Shown here: positions 18,770 to 26,888 of the stretch, one piece after another
How the letters are laid out: every line of letters begins with the position of its first letter
Numbering within the stretch: position 1 is the stretch's first letter
Assembly: GCA_028686345.1 (NCBI GenBank)
Contig: JAQUCE010000017.1
Span: 1-61,492, forward strand
From: Kiritimatiellia bacterium
GTDB lineage: Bacteria; Verrucomicrobiota; Kiritimatiellia; RFP12; UBA1067
Direction: 5' to 3'
DNA: 61,492 nucleotides
The notes under the pieces: generated by a model
Databases searched by the model: none
Told to the model about the DNA's origin: nothing
What the model saw: the letters and a program-made list of their open reading frames with translations, nothing else
Position numbers and translations under genes: made by a program

Positions 18770-20392
18770 TTATTTTTTAAAATCAGCCTCGGTCATCCAG
18801 GTGAGGTGCTCCCAATAGCCGGTATCGTTGGATTGCGGCACTCCAGGGGTACTCCGGCCATGCACAATGAGAGCGGTCATCTTCGCGGTCAGGGTCTTCA
18901 CCTTTTCAGGGTGACTCGCCGCAACATTACTCGTTTCTGCACGATCTTCCGCAAGGTCATATAACTCAGCGGGTTTTTTTGCATTCGGCAGGATCAATTT
19001 CCAAGAACCCTCGGTTATCCCGTATCGATTATCCAGGCTGTCGTGACTGATGAGCGGCACACGTTCATAGTCCGCCTGGGGGTCGAGCAGCACTGAGGCG
19101 AAACTATGACTATCCTCGCCAGCGTTGTCTGGCAGCTTTACACTGACAAGCTCCGCAAGCGTGGCCATCAAATCACTCTGGCTCACCGGCTTGTTCCAGC
19201 GACGCCCCGGCTGCTTGATTCCATCCGGCCAGCGCACCAGAAATGGCACGCGGTGCCCGCCTTCATAAACGGAACGTTTACCTTCGCGGAGCCCGCCGCG
19301 GCTGTCATGGCCAAACTCCTTGATCCGCTCCGGCCAGGATCTCTCCGGACCATTGTCGCTCGTGAAAACAATCAGTGTGTTTTCATCCAGTCCGGAACTC
19401 TTCAGGAACTTAAGCACCCGACCAATGTGATAATCTGTTTCAATCACAAATTCACCATAGGCACCCGCCTCTCCCCGGCCATGGAATTCCGGCAGCGGGC
19501 ATATAGGATAGTGCGGAGAGGTATAGGGCAAATAGAGGAAAAACGGTTTACCGGTTTTAGCATCGTTCGCCTTACCCGACATCCACGCAATGGCTTTATC
19601 CGTAAAACGGGTCAGACATTGATTATCAATAAAATCCGGCGCGACTGCAACCCCTCCCCTGAGTCCTTTAGGCGAACTCTCATAGGGCGGCATAAACCTG
19701 AAATCCGAGGAGCGGTCACTCTTCTTCTTAGTGGTAAAGAGCGTCGGCGGCACCTTGGCGTAACGACCCTCATACCAAGCCATCAAACCGAAATTCATCG
19801 AAGCTGGGAGTCCGTAGAAGTAATCGAACCCCTTGTCAAGGGGCATATCCTGGATCGGCTGCGTCCAATCAATGGTGTTTTCGTTTTTTGGAAACTGCAT
19901 CCCTAAATGCCATTTACCGACCATGCCAGTGTTGTAGCCCTGCCCCCGCAAAAGCGAGGCCAGCGTCATGCGGCCATCAGCAATCATGCACTTTGCATCT
20001 GACTCCAGCACCCCTGTCTTCCGAACCGTCCGCCATGGATAACGACCGGTCAGCAAACCATAACGCGAGGGCGTACAGACCGTATCAGCACTATGACCGT
20101 TGCTAAAGGTGATGCCTTCCTCTGCTAAGAGATCCATATTCGGTGTCTTGAATTTAGCCTCGGGATTTAAGGCACTGACATCGCCGTAGCCCTGATCATC
20201 CGCATAAATCACGATGATGTTGGGCTTGCCATACGCCCTGTCTTTCAACGCTTGCGCCAGGGAGAAACTCTCCTGACCGCCATTGCCTTGGCTGCGAATA
20301 TTTGCGTCCTCTGCCCCCTGTGCAGCGCCAGCCAGGCCGGGCGCGCCCATTCCGCATAAAACCAACCAGATTAAAACTCCATTTTTTCTCAT
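18770..20392 (-). CDS. Arylsulfatase-type sulfatase, formylglycine (Cys) type, exported
   Basis: 540 residues. The start at 20392 is chosen because it opens a signal peptide ([23 protein letters not shown]); upstream residues are not leader-like. Domain order is [15 protein letters not shown] (metal ligands), the modification site C106-T-P-S-R, then [29 protein letters not shown] and [15 protein letters not shown] is the canonical C-x-P-S-R motif for formylglycine formation. It lies upstream of a second sulfatase and downstream of the Ser/Arg-rich protein. The two sulfatases differ in their core motifs (CTPSR versus CMASR), so they are likely to act on different sulfate positions of one substrate rather than being a recent duplication. 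Confidence 0.94.
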   Translation of the reverse strand: MRKNGVLIWLVLCGMGAPGLAGAAQGAEDANIRSQGNGGQESFSLAQALKDRAYGKPNIIVIYADDQGYGDVSALNPEAKFKTPNMDLLAEEGITFSNGHSADTVCTPSRYGLLTGRYPWRTVRKTGVLESDAKCMIADGRMTLASLLRGQGYNTGMVGKWHLGMQFPKNENTIDWTQPIQDMPLDKGFDYFYGLPASMNFGLMAWYEGRYAKVPPTLFTTKKKSDRSSDFRFMPPYESSPKGLRGGVAVAPDFIDNQCLTRFTDKAIAWMSGKANDAKTGKPFFLYLPYTSPHYPICPLPEFHGRGEAGAYGEFVIETDYHIGRVLKFLKSSGLDENTLIVFTSDNGPERSWPERIKEFGHDSRGGLREGKRSVYEGGHRVPFLVRWPDGIKQPGRRWNKPVSQSDLMATLAELVSVKLPDNAGEDSHSFASVLLDPQADYERVPLISHDSLDNRYGITEGSWKLILPNAKKPAELYDLAEDRAETSNVAASHPEKVKTLTAKMTALIVHGRSTPGVPQSNDTGYWEHLTWMTEADFKK

Positions 20393-20471
20393 TGTCGAAT
20401 TATATCTTGTCGTGACAACAAAGTCAAATACACCGAGCACTCAGCTGGAAGTCAGCAGGCCACACACGGCA

Positions 20472-21941
20472 CTATTGCAGCAGCTGGCCTTGAACCTCCC
20501 GTCCGTCAAGCAGAATGGGTATCAGAAGTTGCGGTGCCACAACCCCGTGCTCCGCGCCTTGCAACCTGAAATCCGCCAGATAATACCACTTGTCGGAGCT
20601 GCCCCAGCGATTTAAAGAGAGCTCTTTGAGCCGCCAATTCATCGCCTGCCCAGCTGGCAGATAGGGTCGTGAGCACTGCAAGGCGGCGGAGGCGGCTTCA
20701 TGAAAAGCCAATAACAAAGGCTGCGTTAAATCACAATCTTCTTGTTGTGAAAGCTCCTCGCCGGGGATTTCGAATTTATACGCCTTGGGGTCAACATGCG
20801 ATATCAAGGTCACAGCATGGCTGCCGCGCGCCCGATCAGCTAACGCGCGTTGACGCGTGAGCAGCTCTTCGGGTGTCAGGCCCAGGGCCTGGGCTGCGAG
20901 CTCCAGCTCCTTCCCGCGTCCTTTAACTCGCGGACGAAGTATGCCTTCAACCACTTTCCCATCCATCAGAACCGGGATTCTAAGCTCGTTGACAGTGCCA
21001 TCATCCGTGATGCTGCCTGCGCTTGGCTTGAAACTCACGGTGTAATACCACTTCGCTCCAGCACAGTGATTCAACGCAACATGGACCATGCTCCAATGGC
21101 TCTGCTCATCAATAGAGAGATACTTATCAAGAGCACCATGGGCCAAAGAAACTGCCTCGGAAACAGTTAAGGCGGCGGGCTTTGTGATTGTGTAATCCTC
21201 CGCCTCGGGCAGATCACCGGGCGTAATGACAAACACATATTCAGCGTCGTTGACAAAAGAGGAGTACCGCACCCCTCTGACCCCACTCTCATCCTCTCGA
21301 TAGCCCAATCCCTCCCAGGCAACAACATCCCGTTTGGGCAGGCCGCCTGAGAGCATCCAGATCAGCACTATGGCGCAGACCCCTGTAAACAGCGCCAACA
21401 GCCCTTGCTTGGAACGCAAGCCGCGCGGGGAGCGTTGACTGCGGCTGCCGGAACGCCGGCGGCTGCCCGAGCTGCCGGAAGTTCCACGGCGGCTGGAGCT
21501 GCCAGAAGTTCCACGATTGCTGGAGCTGCCAGGAGTTCCACGATTGCTGGAGCTGCCAGGAGTTCCACGGCGGCTGGAGCTGCTCGGAGTTATCTGTCCG
21601 CTGGAGCTGCCGGAAGTTCTGCGCCGAGTCGAGCTGCCGCCATCAGCGCGACTTGAGTTGCTGCCGGAGCCGCCGGAACTGCCGGGAGTGACGGAACCAG
21701 CGGTCGTGGCTGAACTGGCGGGCTTAGCAGAGTCATGGGAAACATTGGAATAACTGCTTGAGCTGCGGCGGCGTCCGCGGCTGCTGCGGCTGGAACTACT
21801 GCTGCGATGGCTGGAACTACTGCTGCGGTGGCTGGAACTACTGCTGCGGCTGGAGCGGCTGCTGCTCCGCTCACTAGCACTTCCCCGGTGTGAACTCTCT
21901 TTCCTTTGATCACTGCGCTTTCGCTCTGTACGTTCAGCCAT
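20472..21941 (-). CDS. Ser/Arg-rich single-pass membrane protein with a duplicated domain
   Basis: 489 residues; function not recognised. Residues about 1-165 are low complexity: Ser/Arg clusters (RSSSSSHRSSSSS) followed by short tandem units of the GTPGSSSNR/GTSGSSSRR type. A basic stretch then leads into one membrane helix (LLALFTGVCAIVLIWML, about residues 178-196). The C-terminal part contains two copies of one domain. Copy one has KWYYTVSF, then ELRIPVLMDGKVVEGIL; copy two has KWYYLADF, then QLLIPILLDGREVQGQLL. With no signal peptide, the basic Ser/Arg tail would be cytoplasmic and the repeats outside. The tail could bind nucleic acid or be phosphorylated, but that is speculation. It lies 80 bases before the sulfatase pair and downstream of the exosortase pair. 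A GAGG box precedes the ATG. Confidence 0.75.
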   Translation of the reverse strand: MAERTERKRSDQRKESSHRGSASERSSSRSSRSSSSSHRSSSSSHRSSSSSRSSRGRRRSSSSYSNVSHDSAKPASSATTAGSVTPGSSGGSGSNSSRADGGSSTRRRTSGSSSGQITPSSSSRRGTPGSSSNRGTPGSSSNRGTSGSSSRRGTSGSSGSRRRSGSRSQRSPRGLRSKQGLLALFTGVCAIVLIWMLSGGLPKRDVVAWEGLGYREDESGVRGVRYSSFVNDAEYVFVITPGDLPEAEDYTITKPAALTVSEAVSLAHGALDKYLSIDEQSHWSMVHVALNHCAGAKWYYTVSFKPSAGSITDDGTVNELRIPVLMDGKVVEGILRPRVKGRGKELELAAQALGLTPEELLTRQRALADRARGSHAVTLISHVDPKAYKFEIPGEELSQQEDCDLTQPLLLAFHEAASAALQCSRPYLPAGQAMNWRLKELSLNRWGSSDKWYYLADFRLQGAEHGVVAPQLLIPILLDGREVQGQLLQ

Positions 21942-22274
21942 AACCTCATCTCCACTTTTGGGTATCAGACGATTTTAATTTCAACCGGATTATAGCAATT
22001 CTCAAGCTGCGAGTCAAATCTTGCAGGTTGCTTCCAGCAATTCTAATTATGACCGCGCACCTGTTCAGAAAACACGCTAAAGCGTGAACTACATACGGTT
22101 TCCGGGGTATGTAGTTCACGCTTTAGCGTGTCTTCGGCCATAATTAGAATTGCCGGGTTGCTTCGGAGTTGTCTTTAACCTGGTGACTTGGTGACTTGGC
22201 GACCGGGTGACATTGCCGACTGACCTCCGCCACTGATTCAACGGAGCTTCGAGTTTTCCATCGTTTTTAATGAA
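21942..22274. other. Intergenic region dominated by a nested inverted repeat
   Basis: Apart from the ribosome-binding site of the Ser/Arg-rich gene, the spacer is made of the nested inverted repeat at 22037-22153 and the GACTTGGT-type block at 22185-22268 that resembles 8675-8774. No gene or terminator is evident. Confidence 0.65.
22037..22153. repeat. 117-bp nested inverted repeat (MITE/REPIN-like)
   Basis: Outer arms GCAATTCTAATTATG (22037-22051) and CATAATTAGAATTGC (22139-22153) are exact reverse complements. Inner arms 22072-22096 and 22107-22131 are exact 25-bp reverse complements, starting ACACGCTAAAGCGTGAAC, with a 10-base loop. The inner arm itself contains a CACGCTAAAGCGTG hairpin. 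Single inner-arm copies occur at 34595-34618 and, with one mismatch, 57595-57619. Confidence 0.9.
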
Positions 22275-24941
22275 TTACGGCACCTGTCCCCTGCGCTGCC
22301 GCCAGATGACAACCGGAAAAGCGAGGAGCACCAGCAGCCACACTCCGGGTTCCGGCGAATCAATCAGGTTTTCCTCATCAAACTCATCAAAGGCCAGGGT
22401 ACTGTGCTCGCGCAGCGATTTCTTCTCGGCCGCTGTCAACGCCTTGCTCTGCGCCTGGCTCTCAACTGCCAGAAAAGCCGCGGATGGGATCAGCACATTC
22501 AACTCACGCGCGGTTGTCAGCAGTGGCTCCCGCATGGCCTGCTCGCAACCCAGATCCAGCTGCGTCTGCCACCACCCCTGCCACAGCTCAACTGCCCGCG
22601 CATAGCGGGACTCCGGCTGAATCACGGCCTCGGCTTTGAAAGGCAGTAACGCGCTGCGTCGGCCATCAAAGCGCTCGATAGCAGCAGTTGAGCTGAAGAG
22701 CACCACACCACCAATCTGCGCCAGCACAACTCGGATCTCACTGCCGCACTTGAATGGAATCACCGCCAGCTCCGGCGGCAGAGCAGCGCCGTTTGTTTTG
22801 ACCCAGCCACTGTCGGGAATCTGCGGCAGCCACCAGGCAGCGCCATCCAGCTCAACGCTCTGCTGGTCGCTCCCCGTCACAAAGAGCGGCACATGTGTGA
22901 ACTGCTCCTCGCCCGAGGCCAGATACCTCAGCAGCGCGCGCTTGAGATCCCACTCAGGACAGTAACCGGCTGTTGCAGCGCTCCCCGTCAGAACAACTCT
23001 TTCACGCGCCCTTTGCACGCTCTGCTCACCCCCGAGATAGCCAGCTGGAATGTAGAGCGCCTGGTGGCCAGCGCTGGTGGTGATCCGAGTTGTGGCCTGC
23101 GGGCCGCCCGGCAGCGTGACTGAACGCTCGCCCACCCTCACAGTTGGCCGCGCCCCTTGGGGATAGAGGAAACGTATCAAGCAGACGCGCTCCTCCTGTG
23201 CGGCAAAGGGAAAGACATTCAGCCCCAATCGGCCTGGCGCGGTATAAACCAGTAGACCTGGGTCGCGGCGTTCACGGTCGCGGATCATGTGATAGACCCA
23301 CATGGCGGCCCGGCGGTCGGAGAGCCGGGCTGGCACCAGCTCATCGCCGATCTTCAGCTCATAACCTGAAATAAAAACACCTGGCGGCACCTCAATCGTT
23401 GTTTTAAACTCCGCCTGTCGCTCCCCGCGGTTGCGCATGGTGAGCATCAGCGAAGCCTCAATGGCACCCGCGGAGGCGGCGCTGTTGCTGACAGCCGCGT
23501 TGATCAACTCAACTCGGCGACTCGGCGCAGTGATATTCCGTCCGGAGCGGCGGCGCGACTCATTGGTAAACATGGAGTAAAAAGATAGGTCAGCCAGGCC
23601 TGACTGTTGCTCATAATCCCTGCCCAACAGCAGTTTACTGAGCTGCTCCATTTTAGCGTCGGGCAGCACCATCCCGCCAAACACAATTGAGTTGTAAACC
23701 TCCGAGAGAATGGGGACATAAAACCCCTCTTTGGCATCGCGCATCTTTTTAATGACATAGCGCCCCACTGCGGGCGACGGCAGATCAACGGGCTGCTGGA
23801 AAGATTGCGCGTAGACCGCATCAAGTGTTTTCAAGAAGACGACCTTGTGCACATAAGCCCGCCCCACATACAGCACCGGCACCACCAAAAAGGCCGCGGC
23901 AAACGCAACGCCTGCCAGCGCCTTGCCGTAGCTCGCCGCTGTTCTTTTAAAAGCAGCCCGCAATTGTATGGTGTGCATCACAAACAGCGCGGTCGGGGCC
24001 AGGATCAGAAAGCCGGATCCAACCGCCATCATAGCCAGCAACGAGAAGGGCAGGAAGGGCAGAAAGAGGAAAAAGAAGTAGCAGGAGAACGGGTAGCAGA
24101 GGGCCAGGCTGACCCCCAGCGCAGGGTGCCGGCTGAACTCAGGGTGATAACTCGCCAGCAGAATCAGTGCGTTGATGAGTGTTAGCAGATAGATGCCCCA
24201 GTGCTGCAGATCTGCTGGAAACGGGATTGCGATGTTCAGCGCCAGCCCGCACAGCGGCAGGAGCAAGCCGCAGATCAACATTAAAACCCAGTTGTGCTGC
24301 ACACGCTTAAAGAGCCAGAGCAGCAGTTGAAGAAAGGCGAAGGCGGCCACCAGCGTGCCGCCGACAACGATCGGCACAACCGCGAAAGCCGATGGGATCC
24401 AGCGGGATGTGACCAGGGCAGCCGTGAAGATCACAGTCGGCACAAACACGAGAATGCCGAAGCTGCCTGCCACGCTCATCCACCACTGTTCAAACAAGCG
24501 GATATTGGCCCCGCAGAGAAAGCAGTAGAAAATGCCCGGCATGGCGCAGGCAAGTTGCGCCATAATGAACGGCCCCTCCGGCACAATCCATCCATCCGCG
24601 CGCCCCATGATCCGCGCTGGAATCAGTTGGTTCAACTGCATAAAAAACCAGACCAAAGATGCTGATTGCAGCAGCAGCACCCCCAACATACAGAGCTGCG
24701 GCAAATCTCCCGCGCCGCGGCGGCTCCAGAGGATCAAAACCCCGGCAAGTAGGAGCAGCAGGAGCGGCAGCAGCAGATAGTGGGTGTAGACCAACGCCTG
24801 GTTTGTTTGAAGAGCGTCACCGATGAAATAAAGTGTTCCAGCTCGCAGGAGCATCAGCACCGCCTGCGGCAGCGCCATGGTTAAAAAGAGCATCAGGGGC
24901 GTGGCCTGGATCACCGGCGTGATTTTTCTGAATATTCTCAT
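22275..24941 (-). CDS. MSEP-CTERM-type exosortase target with VIT-like domain
   Basis: 888 residues. Residues about 1-390 are strongly hydrophobic with about ten membrane helices (LLLPLLLLLLAGVLIL, LILAPTALFVM and others). Residues about 510-595 resemble a vault/inter-alpha-trypsin (VIT) domain (TIEVPPGVFISGYELKIGD, RAAMWVYHMIRDRERRDPGLL, FPFAAQEERVCLIRF), followed by a soluble region. The last 27 residues are a sorting tail: SPEP at 862-865, a hydrophobic helix (GVWLLVLLAFPVVIW) and the basic end RQRRGQ, as in PEP-CTERM/MSEP-CTERM proteins. The start overlaps the end of the exosortase gene by 4 bases, so this is almost certainly its dedicated substrate. The known family (about 900 residues, always paired with exosortase K) matches in length and layout. 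Its biological role is unknown. Confidence 0.85.
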   Translation of the reverse strand: MRIFRKITPVIQATPLMLFLTMALPQAVLMLLRAGTLYFIGDALQTNQALVYTHYLLLPLLLLLLAGVLILWSRRGAGDLPQLCMLGVLLLQSASLVWFFMQLNQLIPARIMGRADGWIVPEGPFIMAQLACAMPGIFYCFLCGANIRLFEQWWMSVAGSFGILVFVPTVIFTAALVTSRWIPSAFAVVPIVVGGTLVAAFAFLQLLLWLFKRVQHNWVLMLICGLLLPLCGLALNIAIPFPADLQHWGIYLLTLINALILLASYHPEFSRHPALGVSLALCYPFSCYFFFLFLPFLPFSLLAMMAVGSGFLILAPTALFVMHTIQLRAAFKRTAASYGKALAGVAFAAAFLVVPVLYVGRAYVHKVVFLKTLDAVYAQSFQQPVDLPSPAVGRYVIKKMRDAKEGFYVPILSEVYNSIVFGGMVLPDAKMEQLSKLLLGRDYEQQSGLADLSFYSMFTNESRRRSGRNITAPSRRVELINAAVSNSAASAGAIEASLMLTMRNRGERQAEFKTTIEVPPGVFISGYELKIGDELVPARLSDRRAAMWVYHMIRDRERRDPGLLVYTAPGRLGLNVFPFAAQEERVCLIRFLYPQGARPTVRVGERSVTLPGGPQATTRITTSAGHQALYIPAGYLGGEQSVQRARERVVLTGSAATAGYCPEWDLKRALLRYLASGEEQFTHVPLFVTGSDQQSVELDGAAWWLPQIPDSGWVKTNGAALPPELAVIPFKCGSEIRVVLAQIGGVVLFSSTAAIERFDGRRSALLPFKAEAVIQPESRYARAVELWQGWWQTQLDLGCEQAMREPLLTTARELNVLIPSAAFLAVESQAQSKALTAAEKKSLREHSTLAFDEFDEENLIDSPEPGVWLLVLLAFPVVIWRQRRGQVP

Positions 24942-25441
24942 ACTGTTTCTTCCTTCCGAGGCGCGTTTTTAATGACCATCCACCACAGCAGAAGAGCGGT
25001 GATAGAGAGAAAGCAGGCTAACCCGATACCCATGTGGCAATACTCCCGCAGCCAGCCGGGTAGATGGCCGGCGCATAGCCGATGGAAGTGCCAGGCCATG
25101 ACAATTCGAGCTGTATTGGCCAGCAGGGCGATCAGATAACTCAGCGGGAAAAGCGCCAGCCAGCGCAGCCAATTGCGCCCGCAGAAGAACGCGCCCCCCA
25201 TGCCACAGAGAAAAGCGAAAAAACCGCAGCCGCTGCAAGCAGCGCTGACACTCAGCGGCGGATACACCGCGATCATGATAACGCCGCTCTCCACCCGTGC
25301 GCCTGCGCCCAGAAAAAGCGCGGTCAGCCAGCCTGAGGGGAGCTGTAGCAGCCATGCCGCGCCAGTGGAAGCACAGGCTGCGTCGAGCGTGAACATAATT
25401 GCACAGGCAATGAAAAAATTTTTATAGCGCTGTTTGGGCAT
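24938..25441 (-). CDS. xrtK: Short exosortase, XrtK-like
   Basis: 167 residues, about five membrane helices. The exosortase catalytic triad is visible in order: Cys69 in AACSGCGFF, Arg112 in LANTARIVMAW (the N-x-x-R motif), and His136 in YCHMGIG. Exosortases are membrane cysteine transpeptidases that cut C-terminal PEP-CTERM-like tails on the periplasmic side and transfer the protein to another carrier. The small size and the overlapping single large target downstream point to the XrtK/MSEP-CTERM arrangement rather than a genome-wide PEP-CTERM system. Subtype assignment is from memory of family layout and could be XrtN-like. Upstream spacer to the divergent lipoprotein is AT-rich and probably carries both promoters. 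Confidence 0.85.
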   Translation of the reverse strand: MPKQRYKNFFIACAIMFTLDAACASTGAAWLLQLPSGWLTALFLGAGARVESGVIMIAVYPPLSVSAACSGCGFFAFLCGMGGAFFCGRNWLRWLALFPLSYLIALLANTARIVMAWHFHRLCAGHLPGWLREYCHMGIGLACFLSITALLLWWMVIKNAPRKEETV

Positions 25442-25561
25442 AATAACTCTTTTGGGCGGAGTACCTAACCATACTCACCTGTCAAATTGTGTCAGAATTG
25501 TGAAAAAATGTAAATCAAAAGTTTGCTTTAAAACGCCTTTCAATACTTTTATTAAATCTGC

Positions 25562-25589
25562 TTGACTTGCACCATGCAACTATTAGACA
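25562..25589 (+). promoter_or_regulatory. Candidate sigma-70-type promoter for the small lipoprotein
   Basis: TTGACT at 25562-25567 is followed after 16 bases by TAGACA at 25584-25589, in an AT-rich divergent intergenic region about 40 bases before the start codon. It is assigned by resemblance only. Confidence 0.35.
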
Positions 25590-25628
25590 ATGACAGCAAA
25601 ATTTAACCACCAAAGGAATTACAGTGTC

Positions 25629-25820
25629 ATGAGAAAACTATTCGCACTTTTGATTATTGCCGCAACCGCTATATTCATCTCCGGCTGCACCTGTGTCGGC
25701 ACCCACGTCGCGGGCATTGAGGGAGGCAAAAAGACAACAACCGGCCTGTTCTCTTTCACAGCAATTGACAATGGCTACCCCATGCTGCCATTCTACTCCA
25801 AATTTGAAGCCGCTCAATAA
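25629..25820 (+). CDS. Small predicted lipoprotein
   Basis: 63 residues. Residues 1-20 form a lipoprotein signal: two basic residues, the hydrophobic core LFALLIIAATAIF and the lipobox ISGC with the acylated Cys20. The mature part is only about 43 residues (CTCVGTHVAGIEGGKKTTTGLFSFTAIDNGYPMLPFYSKFEAAQ), and no family is recognised. The start at 25629 is preferred over the upstream in-frame ATG because it begins the signal peptide; AAAGGA lies about 12 bases upstream. It is 124 bases ahead of a TPR membrane protein. Confidence 0.7.
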   Translation: MRKLFALLIIAATAIFISGCTCVGTHVAGIEGGKKTTTGLFSFTAIDNGYPMLPFYSKFEAAQ

Positions 25821-25943
25821 GCTGAACAACGGGCGAACACACCTGATAAACCGCTGGAATAATTCCGTACCGCTTTGTTCTTGATTTGCAAGGCCTCTAT
25901 AGCTCATACTTTCAAATCTTTAGCAATTTTAAGGGCAATCAAT

Positions 25944-26726
25944 ATGAGTAAGAAAACAACGAAGAGTGATGACACAGGCAAAGTGGAGAAAATTCAGCCG
26001 ATTCCCGAGAATCTGCCTGAAGAGTTACTGCCTTTATATGACTGGTGGAAAGAAAAGGGAACACAGGTCCTCACCACCGCTGGCGTGGTGGCACTGATTC
26101 TGATTGGCACGATAGCTTTTATCCACTATCGCAACGGCCAGCTTGCTGAAGCCAACATTGAACTAACCAAAGCCAACTCCATTGAGGAGCTCGAAGAGGT
26201 GGTCGCTAAATTCGGCGGCATCAAACCGGGCAACGCGGCGCGCGTGCGCCTGGCAAAAGCTTATTATGACGCGTCGCGCTACGACAGCGCACTGGAGACC
26301 TACCAAGCCTGCGAGAAAAAAGGCGTTCCCAAGGGCTTTGAAGATGTTGTTACCTTGGGCCGCGCGCACGCACTGGAAGCACTCAATCAAAATGATCAGG
26401 CCCTGGCTCTGTTCAAAAAGATCAGCGAAAACAAAAAAGAGAGCTTCCTCTACCCGCAAGCCAGGATGGGTGAGGCCCGTGTGCTGACCCTGCAAGGCAA
26501 AAAAGATCAGGCCAAGATGGTGCTGGACGAACTCAAGGCAGAAAAAACCGATGACCCGATCTGGGAGATGACCATCGCCAACCTCGCTGACGTGGTTGAC
26601 CGCTATGAGCCTCGCGCCAAACGCTCGCTATTCGATATGGCTGACCAGGCTGCCAAAATGATTGAGCCGGCTTTGACACCAGACCCGGCTGCTGAACCCG
26701 AGCCGAGCGCACCCCCTGTGGAGTGA
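25944..26726 (+). CDS. YfgM-like membrane-anchored TPR protein
   Basis: 260 residues from the ATG at 25944, preceded by AAGGG. A charged cytoplasmic N-terminus (about 40 residues) is followed by one helix (VLTTAGVVALILIGTIAFIHY) and then a TPR-like helical repeat region. Segments include ARVRLAKAYYDASRYDSALETYQAC, RAHALEALNQNDQALALFKKI and ARVLTLQGKKDQAKMVLDEL. The C-terminal tail is Pro/Ala/Glu-rich (PDPAAEPEPSAPP). Layout matches the YfgM/tetratricopeptide-like family, which associates with periplasmic chaperones and the Sec translocon, including PpiD in E. coli. A PpiD-like gene indeed follows two genes downstream, which supports the assignment. Confidence 0.8.
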   Translation: MSKKTTKSDDTGKVEKIQPIPENLPEELLPLYDWWKEKGTQVLTTAGVVALILIGTIAFIHYRNGQLAEANIELTKANSIEELEEVVAKFGGIKPGNAARVRLAKAYYDASRYDSALETYQACEKKGVPKGFEDVVTLGRAHALEALNQNDQALALFKKISENKKESFLYPQARMGEARVLTLQGKKDQAKMVLDELKAEKTDDPIWEMTIANLADVVDRYEPRAKRSLFDMADQAAKMIEPALTPDPAAEPEPSAPPVE

Positions 26727-26793
26727 TAGAGAAACCGCTGGGTATGACCGAGGCAGAGTGCTTTGACAAATCACTTTTTTATCAAAGCAGTAA

Positions 26794-26820
26794 TTGACGG
26801 AAACGATCAGATATTATACT
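26794..26820 (+). promoter_or_regulatory. Candidate promoter of the FecR-like gene
   Basis: TTGACG (26794-26799), a 15-base spacer and TATACT (26815-26820) lie about 70 bases before the start codon. The spacer is slightly short, so this is tentative. Confidence 0.35.
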
Positions 26821-26888
26821 ATTCAAGAATCATTTGATGACAGATAGGTTATTGTTTTAATCACACGTGTAATTAGGGAGTAGTCTTC

